Assembly: GCA_964654535.1 (NCBI GenBank)
Contig: CAZZIZ010000157.1
Location: 1 to 7,821 of the forward strand
Length of the DNA stretch: 7,821 nucleotides
Source: CAZZIZ01 sp964654535
GTDB lineage: Bacteria; Bacteroidota; Bacteroidia; Chitinophagales; UBA2359
Direction of reading: 5' to 3'
Below the pieces are notes generated by a model that was not told the DNA's origin, did no database searches, and was given only the letters and a program-made list of their open reading frames with translations. A program made the translations under genes and the position numbers. Positions 1 to 7,586 of this stretch are shown piece after piece (within the stretch, counting starts at the first letter, position 1; every line of letters starts with the position of its first letter).

Positions 1-1689
1 TGCGCCCATTAATCTGTAGTCGCCGTCTTTGGTGGTGCTCAATAGATCATCGAAAAACCACTCTAGGTTCCGTGCGCTTTCTTGTTCTATATGTTTGCGT
101 ATATGCCTTGGTTGCGGATGTTTGAAAGCAAACTTGTCATAATAAGACTGCATAATGCCATCAAAGTTCTTTTGCCCCAGATAGTTTTCTAGATAGCGAA
201 AAGACATGGCGGCTTTCATATAAACCATTAAGCCATAATTGACATCGGTAAGATGTGTCGAATGCGAACAGACTGGTTGATCATAATTTTTTCTAGACAA
301 ATAAACGCCCAACCATTGCGTCAATTCATCTAAACTGTATTCGTTCAAACGAATTTTATCAATCAACTTATTGCTTATACCATAAAAGTCGCTAAAGGTG
401 TTTGATTCGTACTTCTCTCGAAAGAAACGTCCTTCGTAATAGGAGTTGATTCCCTCATCCATCCAGGGATAATCTCTTTCGTTGCTGGCAAGAATGCCAT
501 AGAACCAATTGTGGCCCACTTCGTGAACCATCACACGCTCTAGATTTCTTGCAGTATCGCTTAGTCCAATTACGGTAATGGTTGGGTACTCCATACCTGC
601 GCCAGCACTGAGAGCTGATTGAACGGCTGAAACTTGGTTGTAAGGATAAGTGCCGACCTTTTCTGAATAAAAAACGGTTGCTTCTTCGAGATAAGTGGGT
701 GCTGAAGACCAAAGCTCCGCTTCTTGATTTGTAAAAAAGCTCCAGGTATTAATAGGTTCATCGCGACCTTTTAAATTGAGCTCTGTTTTTAGAACGTGAA
801 AGCGCTTGTCCGCAAACCAAGCGAAATCGTGCGCATTGTTTAACTGATACTGGATCGTTTTATAATTTTCTGACGAAGCTGGAATAACTAAAGTGGTGTC
901 GAATGATACAAGTGCTCTTGTTTCACGATCTTTTTTTGATAGCCATTCCATTTCGCTTTCAGTCTGCAGATCGCCTGAAGCGGCTACTACATAATTTTCG
1001 GGAACAGTAATGCGCACATTGAAGTCTCCAAATTCAGAAAAGAATTCACCTTGGTCTAGGTAAGGCATGGTGTACCATTGATTTTCTCTGCTTTCATCTT
1101 GCTCCCAATTGTTTTCGCTAGGCGCGTAAACTGCTGGTTTAGGATACCACTGAGTTATCTGGTACGACTGATCGATGTGACCAAGTCGCGAAAAGCTCTT
1201 GGGTATTTTGACAGAAAATGGAGTCTTAATGTTTATCGTGGTGCCCGGCATCATGGCTTGTATCAAACTGAGTTCGACAATCTCATTGTTCTGGCTATAA
1301 CTTGCTAATACTTTTTGTTCATCTACCTTGAAATCAAATCCTGCTATATGCCCCCTTTCACTTTTGAGGGAATAGTAAAATTTGGTACTTCTGTGATTTA
1401 GTTTCTGCTTGGCAAAATCTGTGGATTGATCTTTATAGGCATTTGGCCAAAGGTGTAGGAATATAGATTTAAGTGTATCTGGAGAATTGTTGGTATAAGC
1501 GATATTGATTTGCCCTTCTAATCGATGGTTAGAATCGTCTAATGTCACGTCAATATTGTAATCGGCCCTTTGCTGCCAGTTTTCGCTTTCGTCAGCCGGT
1601 TGAGCCGATGCATATTTGACATTGGCGGCCATTATCCACGCTATTACGAATAATGCAATAAAACACCTCTTTTTCTGAATAATGATCAA
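1..1689 (-). CDS. Secreted M1-family zinc aminopeptidase, C-terminus cut by window edge
   Basis: This is a zinc-dependent metallopeptidase of family M1, which removes N-terminal residues from peptides. It probably acts in the periplasm or on the cell surface. The reading frame is open through position 1, giving 563 visible residues, so the C-terminus (including any sorting domain) lies outside. The zinc site is complete: HEVGH at residues 389-393, then 18 residues, then Glu412 (HExxH-x18-E). The substrate-binding GxMEN motif appears as GAGMEYP (363-369), with Tyr in place of Asn. Tyr490 in VYMKAA fits the catalytic tyrosine. I chose TTG at 1689 as the start because residues 6-8 (KKR), a hydrophobic stretch at 10-24 and A-S-A at 27-29 then form a full signal peptide. 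The first in-frame ATG (1632) would destroy it, and an in-frame TAG lies just upstream at 1699-1701. The family call is very secure; the start and exact substrate are inferred. Confidence 0.93.
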   Translation of the reverse strand, partial: MIIIQKKRCFIALFVIAWIMAANVKYASAQPADESENWQQRADYNIDVTLDDSNHRLEGQINIAYTNNSPDTLKSIFLHLWPNAYKDQSTDFAKQKLNHRSTKFYYSLKSERGHIAGFDFKVDEQKVLASYSQNNEIVELSLIQAMMPGTTINIKTPFSVKIPKSFSRLGHIDQSYQITQWYPKPAVYAPSENNWEQDESRENQWYTMPYLDQGEFFSEFGDFNVRITVPENYVVAASGDLQTESEMEWLSKKDRETRALVSFDTTLVIPASSENYKTIQYQLNNAHDFAWFADKRFHVLKTELNLKGRDEPINTWSFFTNQEAELWSSAPTYLEEATVFYSEKVGTYPYNQVSAVQSALSAGAGMEYPTITVIGLSDTARNLERVMVHEVGHNWFYGILASNERDYPWMDEGINSYYEGRFFREKYESNTFSDFYGISNKLIDKIRLNEYSLDELTQWLGVYLSRKNYDQPVCSHSTHLTDVNYGLMVYMKAAMSFRYLENYLGQKNFDGIMQSYYDKFAFKHPQPRHIRKHIEQESARNLEWFFDDLLSTTKDGDYRLMGA

Positions 1690-1844
1690 AATATGTCTCT
1701 ATTTGATGTTAATTTTATGTTAAAAGGAGCCATTTCGAAAGTTTCGACAATCTATATTAAACTAAATCGTTATCAAAACAACATCGAATCTTCAACAGTA
1801 CCGAATGAATCCAGGCTACGCATTTTTTATATTAGTAAGACCCT
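1690..1844. promoter_or_regulatory. Divergent intergenic spacer between the M1 peptidase and the TPR-led operon
   Basis: This 155-bp A+T-rich spacer separates two divergently transcribed genes and must hold the promoters of both unless they lie inside the genes. I see no strong inverted repeat, operator or RNA structure. For the operon direction I found no TTG...TAnnTTTG promoter of the Bacteroidota type; only two TATATT stretches are present, at 1753-1758 and 1828-1833. An in-frame TAA at 1836-1838 confirms ATG 1845 as the first usable start of the TPR gene. Confidence 0.5.
1747..1777 (-). promoter_or_regulatory. Possible Bacteroidota-type promoter for the M1 peptidase gene
   Basis: On the minus strand TTTG (1774-1777) is followed after 19 bases by TAGATTGT (1747-1754). 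The Bacteroidota consensus is a TTG/TTTG at -33 and TAnnTTTG at -7, with about 17-23 bases between them. The spacing is right, but the -7 box matches only partly, with GT where the consensus has TG. Transcription would begin about 50 bases before the proposed TTG start. An A+T-rich spacer can give such a match by chance, so this is a weak call. Confidence 0.25.
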
Positions 1845-3260
1845 ATGAGCAAGAGAGAATTCGAAGATAATGGCATAAGTGAAGACAGCGCCGCATTGGT
1901 GAAGAAGTTTGAAAATATGCTTCACCAAGACAATAGCGTTTTTATAGATAAACGCGATTTCAATCAAATTATTGACTTTTATGAGGCCCGTTTCGATTAT
2001 GCAAATGCGTTGAAGGCAACCTATATCGCAATAGAGCAACACCCTTTTAGCTCCTCCTTTCATTTACGCAACGGCCAATTAAAATATGAAGCCAATCAGT
2101 TTAATGAGGCACTAGAGGCGGTGCGCAAGGCTAAGGTTTTAGATGGCCAAAACTCAGACATCTTTTTACTGGAGTCTGAAATATTATGCGAACTGAATAA
2201 TTCAAAACAAGCATTAGAAGTTTTAAATGAATTGCTAGAGTTTGTAGACGCTGAAATCATTCCTGATATCTACTTGGCAATTGCTGATGTATACGAACTG
2301 CAGGAGCAAGACGAATTGGAGATGCAATTTGTGAAAATGGCTTTGGTAATGGATCCTGATCACGAAGAGGCTCTGGGTCGCATCATTGATATGATTGAAG
2401 ATGAGGTTGAGTACTTGGACGCCATTGATTTTCATGAAAAACTAATTAACGAAAGCCCTTACTCGTACTTGGCTTGGAACAATTTGGGTGAGTGTTATTA
2501 CGAATTGAAGCAATATCGCAAGGCGATTGACGCATTCTCATATGTAATGGTTATTAAGGAAGATTTCGAGCCTGCAATACGTCAGAGTGCGGAATGTTTT
2601 TATGAACTCGATTTGTTTGAAAAGGCAATTGAATTATATAGAGAATGCGGTAAACTAAAAGAGGATGACGAGTATTTACTTTACAGCATCGGCTTGTCTT
2701 ATTATCAACTCGATAATATGGAGCGCGCCTCTTACCACTTAAATAAGTGTCTCGACCTAGATGAAGATTTTTCGGATGGTCACTTTTATTTAGGAAAGAT
2801 ATTTGAGAAAACCGGGCGCTTAACGAAGGCCGAACACTATATGGAAGTGGCCTCAGAATTAGAGGAGGATAATGAAGATTATATTCAATCATTATGCGAC
2901 TTAAAATTCACACTAGGCAAAACTGATGAGGGCCTCAATCTTCAAAGAAATTTAACGGATTTGAATCCTGAAAGTTTAGATTACTGGCGCGCTTTAATCA
3001 ATCGATACATTCAATTTGAAATGAATGTTGAGGCATATACAACTGCTGAACTCTCTCTTGACCATTTCCCGGATAATGCTGAGATTCTCTTTATTCTAGG
3101 GATTTGTGCGGTTCTGGTGGGACGTCAAAAGGAGGCTCTAGATTGGGCACTTCGATCTTCTAGTTTGGATACAATGGCTTTTCAAATTCTTAAAAAGATG
3201 GATTCATCCTTGTTGGCAAATCCGGATATTAAAGCTATCATTGTGCCCTTTGTAAATTAG
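1845..3260 (+). CDS. Cytoplasmic tetratricopeptide repeat (TPR) protein
   Basis: This 471-residue protein is built of helical TPR repeats, which act as scaffolds for protein-protein contacts. The clearest repeats are at residues 206-239 (WNNLGECYYEL..YRKAIDAF), 240-272, 274-307 (YSIGLSYYQL..MERASYHL) and 308-341 (FYLGKIFEKTGRLTKAEHYM). More degenerate copies lie at about 71-137, 140-172 and 377-440. The protein is strongly acidic, with no signal peptide, membrane segment or enzymatic domain, so it is probably cytoplasmic. The ATG is the first in-frame start after a TAA at 1836. It is the first gene of the run, and ComA starts 9 bp after its stop, so the two are probably co-transcribed. The repeat type is certain; the partner and role cannot be read from sequence. 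It could serve as an adaptor for one of the downstream enzymes, but nothing here proves this. Confidence 0.9.
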   Translation: MSKREFEDNGISEDSAALVKKFENMLHQDNSVFIDKRDFNQIIDFYEARFDYANALKATYIAIEQHPFSSSFHLRNGQLKYEANQFNEALEAVRKAKVLDGQNSDIFLLESEILCELNNSKQALEVLNELLEFVDAEIIPDIYLAIADVYELQEQDELEMQFVKMALVMDPDHEEALGRIIDMIEDEVEYLDAIDFHEKLINESPYSYLAWNNLGECYYELKQYRKAIDAFSYVMVIKEDFEPAIRQSAECFYELDLFEKAIELYRECGKLKEDDEYLLYSIGLSYYQLDNMERASYHLNKCLDLDEDFSDGHFYLGKIFEKTGRLTKAEHYMEVASELEEDNEDYIQSLCDLKFTLGKTDEGLNLQRNLTDLNPESLDYWRALINRYIQFEMNVEAYTTAELSLDHFPDNAEILFILGICAVLVGRQKEALDWALRSSSLDTMAFQILKKMDSSLLANPDIKAIIVPFVN

Positions 3261-3269
3261 CAGAAAGCA

Positions 3270-4040
3270 ATGTATTTCGGTTTAAAACACCTACCAGAGC
3301 GCACTTCTAAACCGCGCGATACTGGTTTCACAATGGTTATGGATAAGGGATTGAGTCTCCGTGAGACGGAGGACTTTCTTTCCATGTGCGAATCATACAC
3401 AGATATAGTTAAGCTGGGATTCGGTACTGCCGTTTTTACTCCTTGCTTAGAGAAAAAACTTGCTCTTTATAGAGAAGCGGGTGTGCCTTACTATTTCGGT
3501 GGTACATTATTTGAAGCCTTTATAGCGAGAAATCAATTCGAGGATTTTAGAAAGTTAATAGATCGCTACCAACTTCAATATGTTGAGGTTTCGGATGGAA
3601 GTTTAGAAATACCTCACGATGAAAAGTGCGGTTATGTAAACAAGCTTTCTTCACAAGTTCGGGTACTGTCCGAAGTTGGTTCTAAGGATATTGAAAAAAT
3701 CATTGCTCCCTACAAATGGATTGAGTTAATGAATGCTGAGCTTGAAGCTGGAGCATATAAGTTAATCGCAGAAGCTCGTGAAAGCGGTACCGTAGGAATT
3801 TTCAGAAAAACCGGCGAAGTACGAAGTGGTCTTATCGATGAGATTATGACCAAAGTCGATCGCGATAGAATTATTTGGGAAGCCCCGCAAAAAGGTCAGC
3901 AGGTTTGGTTTATTAAGTTCGTAGGAAGCAATGTAAACCTAGGAAATATTGCTCCTGCAGAAGTCATTCCTTTGGAGACTTTAAGAATGGGATTACGTGG
4001 TGACACCTTTGACCAATTTCTAGAGAAAGAAATGAAATGA
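3270..4040 (+). CDS. Phosphosulfolactate synthase (ComA) family protein
   Basis: In archaea ComA joins sulfite to phosphoenolpyruvate, giving (2R)-3-phosphosulfolactate in coenzyme M synthesis; Bacillus YitD does this for spore sulfolactate. The 256 residues match the family's usual length and barrel pattern. Visible motifs are TMVMDKG (21-27), KLGFGTA (48-54), GGTLFEAF (77-84), VEVSDGSLEIP (105-115), SEVGSKD (134-140, whose Lys139 fits the family's conserved lysine), EARESGTVGIF (168-178), WEAPQKGQQVWFI (203-215), NVNLGNI (221-227) and LETLRMGLRGDTF (235-247). The gene lies 9 bp after the TPR gene and overlaps the methyltransferase gene by 4 bp (ATGA). Family membership is very secure. The reaction in this organism is uncertain: Bacteroidota do not make coenzyme M as far as I know, and the plant homologue HSA32 shows that family members can have other roles. 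Sulfolactate or a sulfonolipid precursor is a possible product. I withhold the symbol comA for this reason. Confidence 0.88.
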   Translation: MYFGLKHLPERTSKPRDTGFTMVMDKGLSLRETEDFLSMCESYTDIVKLGFGTAVFTPCLEKKLALYREAGVPYYFGGTLFEAFIARNQFEDFRKLIDRYQLQYVEVSDGSLEIPHDEKCGYVNKLSSQVRVLSEVGSKDIEKIIAPYKWIELMNAELEAGAYKLIAEARESGTVGIFRKTGEVRSGLIDEIMTKVDRDRIIWEAPQKGQQVWFIKFVGSNVNLGNIAPAEVIPLETLRMGLRGDTFDQFLEKEMK

Positions 4041-4600
4041 AAAAACTGAACGTAGTTCTAGAGTCAATCAAGAATTTAAAAACCGTTGGGACTATAAAGT
4101 TCAGTGGACCGAAATTGGTACGCAAGGTTGTGGAGCCTATTGATTTTAGTACTGCGAAAAATATAGTAGAGCTTGGTACTGGTGACGGATGTATAACAAG
4201 ATCTTTGCTCCAAAAAATGCGTAAAGATGCTAAGCTTCTCTCTTTCGAAATAAACGAGAAATTTTTACCCCTCATTGAGGATTTGAAAGACCCTAGATTT
4301 ACTTTCGTTGGTGACTCTGCTGCAAATTTGGAAAAACACTGTGATGAAGCTGGAATGGACAAAGTAGATGTGGTAGTTTCTTCGATACCAATTTCGCTAT
4401 TGTCCAAAGAAATGACACAAGTAATTATGAATGCCGTGGTTAATAGGTTGAAACCTAATGGTATTTTCATCCAACTGCAGTATTCACTAGTTTCCAAAAA
4501 AGTATACGAGGCTTCGTTTCAAAATGTAGACTTCAACTTTATTCCCCTAGCTGTGCCCCCTGCTTTTGTGTACGTCTGCTCTAACGAAGCGGCTGCCTAA
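4037..4600 (+). CDS. SAM-dependent methyltransferase, phospholipid N-methyltransferase (PmtA)-like
   Basis: This 187-residue class I methyltransferase uses S-adenosylmethionine. The Rossmann glycine motif is VELGTGDG (44-51), the acidic residue ending strand 2 is Glu71 (LSFEIN), GDSAANL (92-98) contacts the cofactor region, and VVVSSIPISLL (112-122) is the motif IV strand. The pattern of an SSIP motif, then a strand with GIFIQLQYS (142-150), then PPAFVYVC (174-181) near the C-terminus resembles bacterial PmtA enzymes. Those methylate phosphatidylethanolamine stepwise towards phosphatidylcholine on the inner membrane face. The length also fits. The start ATG overlaps the ComA stop (ATGA), which implies translational coupling. 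Related rRNA adenine dimethyltransferases share the N-terminal half but carry an N-L/I-P-Y-type motif IV, which is absent here. The methyltransferase fold is certain; the lipid substrate is inferred. Confidence 0.8.
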   Translation: MKKLNVVLESIKNLKTVGTIKFSGPKLVRKVVEPIDFSTAKNIVELGTGDGCITRSLLQKMRKDAKLLSFEINEKFLPLIEDLKDPRFTFVGDSAANLEKHCDEAGMDKVDVVVSSIPISLLSKEMTQVIMNAVVNRLKPNGIFIQLQYSLVSKKVYEASFQNVDFNFIPLAVPPAFVYVCSNEAAA

Positions 4601-4617
4601 AAAACCAAAACAACTAC

Positions 4618-5592
4618 ATGGAGACCAAACACTCTAACATATCCACCTTTTTTAAAGGTATGGGCATGGGTATAGCCGAGGTAATCCCTGGTGTTTCTGG
4701 TGGTACCATAGCCTTTATTACAGGCATTTATGAAACGCTCCTCCGCAGTATCAAATCGTTTGGCCCTTCGCTGATTGGCACTTTCAAAAGTGATGGCTTT
4801 AAAGGTTTATGGTCTGCAGTTAATGGGACTTTCTTGTTATTTCTTATTATGGGAATGATGGTCGGTTTTGGCGCCGGTGTTTTTGGAATTTCTCATTTAC
4901 TCGAAAACCACCCGCTACTCTTGTGGTCCTTTTTCTTCGGACTAATATTGGCTTCCAGTATTTATATAGGCAGTCAAGTAGGTAAATGGACTTGGAAAGA
5001 AATTGTTTTAACTCTACTCACGACCGCGATTGCTTATTACATAACCATAGCGACTCCTGCACAAGGATCGGAAGCGGGTTGGTACATTTTTATTTGCGGT
5101 GTTATTGCGATTTCGGCACTTATACTACCTGGGCTATCGGGTAGTTTTATGTTATTACTGCTGGGTATGTACACTTTTCTTTTGCCGCAAATGAAAACAA
5201 TGCTAAAAACTTTCTCTACTGACGCAATGATCAACGTTGGCATATTTGCTGGCGGATGCTTCGTTGGACTTTTTAGTTTTTCGCATATTCTTAGTTGGAC
5301 TTTTAAAAACTATCGTTCTGCGACGCTAGCGGCGCTTACAGGATTTATGATTGGTTCACTCAACAAAGTCTGGCCTTGGCAACAAGTTCTTAAAACAAGA
5401 ATGAATAGCCACGGAGAAGAAGTAATTGCTTTTTCTAAGAGCGTTTTACCGAATACTTTGAGTCATCTTTCAGAGAACTTTCTTTATGGCACCAACCCAC
5501 AGTTAATAGCCTGTATTGGCTTGATGATCGTTGGAGCTCTTTCGGTTCTTGCGCTCAGTCGTTTTGATCAGAAAAAAGATCTCAGTTCTTGA
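4618..5592 (+). CDS. popT: DUF368 membrane protein, PopT-type undecaprenyl-phosphate translocase
   Basis: This polytopic inner-membrane protein of 324 residues belongs to DUF368. Members named PopT were recently shown to return undecaprenyl phosphate, the lipid carrier for peptidoglycan and surface glycans, across the inner membrane. The signature AEVIPGVSGGTIAFITGIYE (20-39) is complete. A second, related segment, ALILPGLSGSFMLLLLGMY (167-185), shows the internal duplication of the family. Hydrophobic membrane stretches lie at about 71-94, 100-118, 128-146, 156-188, 204-224, 234-248 and 295-313. The short hydrophilic N-terminus has no cleavable signal. The gene starts 17 bp after the methyltransferase and overlaps aroE by 4 bp. 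Family identity is very secure. The translocase role is transferred from characterised homologues, and the symbol should be read as family-level. Confidence 0.87.
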   Translation: METKHSNISTFFKGMGMGIAEVIPGVSGGTIAFITGIYETLLRSIKSFGPSLIGTFKSDGFKGLWSAVNGTFLLFLIMGMMVGFGAGVFGISHLLENHPLLLWSFFFGLILASSIYIGSQVGKWTWKEIVLTLLTTAIAYYITIATPAQGSEAGWYIFICGVIAISALILPGLSGSFMLLLLGMYTFLLPQMKTMLKTFSTDAMINVGIFAGGCFVGLFSFSHILSWTFKNYRSATLAALTGFMIGSLNKVWPWQQVLKTRMNSHGEEVIAFSKSVLPNTLSHLSENFLYGTNPQLIACIGLMIVGALSVLALSRFDQKKDLSS

Positions 5593-6326
5593 AAACTTAT
5601 GGTCTTATAGGATACCCACTCGGACATTCCTTTTCGGAAAACTACTTTAAAATGAAGTTCGTTAATGAGAATGTCGAAGGCTGTGTCTACAAGCTGTTTC
5701 CTCTCGAAAGGATAAGCGAATTACCTAAGCTCTTGAAGAATATAACCAGCTGCCGTGGTCTAAACGTAACCATACCTTATAAAGAAAGCGTTATTACTTA
5801 TTTGGATGAGATGGATGAAACTGCGAAAAGTATTGGTGCAGTAAATACCATATTGTTTCACGAAGGCAAATCGAAGGGTTACAATACCGATGTACTTGGC
5901 TTTAGGCAGTCGTTCGAACCTTTGTTAAAAGAACATCATTATAAAGGCGCATTAGTATTGGGAACTGGCGGAGCGAGTAAGGCGGTAAAGTATGTGCTTG
6001 GTCAATTAGAGATTCCGTTCAAAATGGTTTCGCGGACTAAAAGCGATTTGGCTATATCCTACGCTGAGCTCGACGAAAAGGTGATAAATGAACACCCAAT
6101 TATTATCAATACTACTCCGCTGGGCATGTTTCCACACCAAGCCGAGGCGCCTTCAATAAACTATTCGTTTTTAAACGGCAAGCATTTCTTGTTCGATATG
6201 ATTTACAATCCAGAAAAAACGCTCTTTTTACAAAACGGAGAACAACAGGGTGCACAGATAAAAAATGGCTTCGAAATGCTACACATTCAAGCCGAAGAGT
6301 CCTGGAAAATATGGATCACTTCGTAG
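5589..6326 (+). CDS. aroE: Shikimate dehydrogenase
   Basis: AroE reduces 3-dehydroshikimate to shikimate with NADPH, the fourth step towards chorismate and aromatic amino acids. Visible motifs in order: GYPLGHSFS (8-16) with Ser14 and Ser16 for shikimate binding; GLNVTIPYK (57-65) with catalytic Lys65; AVNT (84-87) with substrate-binding Asn86; YNTDVLGF (98-105) with catalytic Asp101; the nucleotide loop LGTGGASKA (124-132); VSRT (147-150), whose Arg149 fits NADP phosphate recognition; NTTPLGMFP (174-182); FDMIYNPEKT (202-211); and NGFEMLHIQA (226-235). At 245 residues it is slightly shorter than the 272 of E. coli AroE, but no motif is missing. I chose TTG at 5589 because the first strand (KTYGLIGYP) is essential and the next in-frame ATG would remove 21 residues including the Ser pair. 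TTGA overlaps the DUF368 stop, suggesting translational coupling. Confidence 0.95.
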   Translation: MKTYGLIGYPLGHSFSENYFKMKFVNENVEGCVYKLFPLERISELPKLLKNITSCRGLNVTIPYKESVITYLDEMDETAKSIGAVNTILFHEGKSKGYNTDVLGFRQSFEPLLKEHHYKGALVLGTGGASKAVKYVLGQLEIPFKMVSRTKSDLAISYAELDEKVINEHPIIINTTPLGMFPHQAEAPSINYSFLNGKHFLFDMIYNPEKTLFLQNGEQQGAQIKNGFEMLHIQAEESWKIWITS

Positions 6327-6376
6327 TCTTGTTTACAATTTTCGGATTAACAAAACCCGACTTTTAACTACTTTCA

Positions 6377-7564
6377 ATGAGAATGATCAACAAGGAAATT
6401 TCCTTTGAGAATACTGAAATTGCATTTCGCAGCTTATCGGACAAAGAGCTAAAGCACTCCTATCGACTTTTTCAGCTAATGAGCAAAAGCAGCTTGGTAC
6501 AGCTCGGGTCAAGTATGGCTCCTTTTATGCTAAAACTTCCATTCTTACCGGGTAAGAGTATCATTAAGAAAACGATTTACAAACAATTCTGTGGGGGAGA
6601 GACTATTCGTGAGAGCTTACCACTTATTGAGAAGTTGACAAAGTACAATGTCTTTACGATTCTCGACTATGGAATTGAGGCCAAGGACGATGAGGAAGAA
6701 TTGGAACGAACAGCGCAACACTTGGTTAAAGGAATTGAGTTTGCAAAAAAGCATCCAGACGTAAACATTATAAGCAGCAAAATTACTGGATTAATTCGTT
6801 TTGCCTTACTGGAAAAAGTAAGTGCAGGTAAAACACTTTCGAAAAAGGAGCAAGCCGAATGGGACCGCGGAAAGCGTCGGGTAAAGTTTGTTTCCAAAGC
6901 GGGTCACGAATGCAATATTCAAATTTACTTTGACGCGGAAGAAAGTTGGGTACAGATAGCCATCGATGATTTGGTGACCGACATGATGCAGACTTACAAT
7001 CAAGATTCCGCAATTATCTTCAATACCATTCAGCTGTATCGCCACGATAAATTGGCGGCGTTTAAGAAAGCGTATCAAAAGGCGCGAGATGGAAACTATT
7101 TTCTAGGTGTCAAGTTGGTACGTGGAGCTTACATGGAAAAAGAGAACCTCCGTGCCGAAGAAATGAGCTACCCTACGCCCATACAACCGAACAAAGATGC
7201 CAGCGATCGAGACTTCGACCTAGCACTTGAATTTGCACTTGATAATTTAGAAGGTCTTTACATTTGCGTAGCTACCCACAATGAAAACAGTTCTCGCTTG
7301 GTCACCGAGCTATGTCAACAGAAAAATATTTCACCTTCTGATGAGAGAATTTTCTTCGGACAATTGTTTGGAATGAGCGACAACTTGTCTTTTAACCTTG
7401 CGCAAGCAGGTTACAACGTTGCAAAATATTTGCCTTACGGTCCTGTCCGAGAAGTTGTTCCTTATCTTGTAAGACGAGCCAAAGAAAACACATCTGTTTC
7501 TGGTCAAATGACTCGCGAGTTGAGTTTCATTAAAAAGGAGATGAAGCGTCGCGCATTGATTTAA
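6377..7564 (+). CDS. Monofunctional proline dehydrogenase
   Basis: This FAD enzyme oxidises L-proline to pyrroline-5-carboxylate and passes electrons to the quinone pool at the inner membrane. The 395 residues carry the PutA-type barrel: strand ILDYGIEAK (95-103), LGVKLVRGAYMEKE (243-256) with Tyr252 at the place of PutA Tyr437, ICVATHNENS (296-305), FGQLFGMSD (327-335), and KYLPYGPVREVVPYLVRRAKEN (350-371, broken here as KYLPYG and then VPYLVRR), with Tyr351 and the arginine pair 366-367 that grips the proline carboxylate. No DNA-binding or aldehyde dehydrogenase domain is attached, so the next step needs a separate P5C dehydrogenase, which is not in the window. An in-frame TAA at 6365-6367 limits the start to ATG 6377 or, two codons later, 6383. 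It lies 50 bp after aroE, the widest gap in the run, so it may have its own promoter, though I see no clear one. Confidence 0.95.
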   Translation: MRMINKEISFENTEIAFRSLSDKELKHSYRLFQLMSKSSLVQLGSSMAPFMLKLPFLPGKSIIKKTIYKQFCGGETIRESLPLIEKLTKYNVFTILDYGIEAKDDEEELERTAQHLVKGIEFAKKHPDVNIISSKITGLIRFALLEKVSAGKTLSKKEQAEWDRGKRRVKFVSKAGHECNIQIYFDAEESWVQIAIDDLVTDMMQTYNQDSAIIFNTIQLYRHDKLAAFKKAYQKARDGNYFLGVKLVRGAYMEKENLRAEEMSYPTPIQPNKDASDRDFDLALEFALDNLEGLYICVATHNENSSRLVTELCQQKNISPSDERIFFGQLFGMSDNLSFNLAQAGYNVAKYLPYGPVREVVPYLVRRAKENTSVSGQMTRELSFIKKEMKRRALI

Positions 7565-7586
7565 TTTTTTTTCTCTTGCTTTTCTC

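Noticed and set aside
455..1308. Several open frames of 60-85 codons on both strands within the first 1.7 kb
   Set aside because: All lie inside the M1 peptidase, whose continuous frame carries HEVGH-x18-E, GAGMEY and a signal peptide; they are shadows.
1741..1844. Promoter of the TPR-led operon
   Set aside because: TATATT occurs twice, but no TTG at the correct distance and no TAnnTTTG box is present, so no site can be supported.
3964..4497. Open minus-strand frame of 177 codons opposite the ComA end and the methyltransferase gene
   Set aside because: It is antisense to two genes with complete family motifs; its translation is serine/phenylalanine-rich low-complexity sequence with no recognisable domain.
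6345..6366. Weak TCGG/CCGA stem followed by CTTTT between aroE and proline dehydrogenase
   Set aside because: Only four pairs with a loop of about 11 bases; too weak for a terminator.
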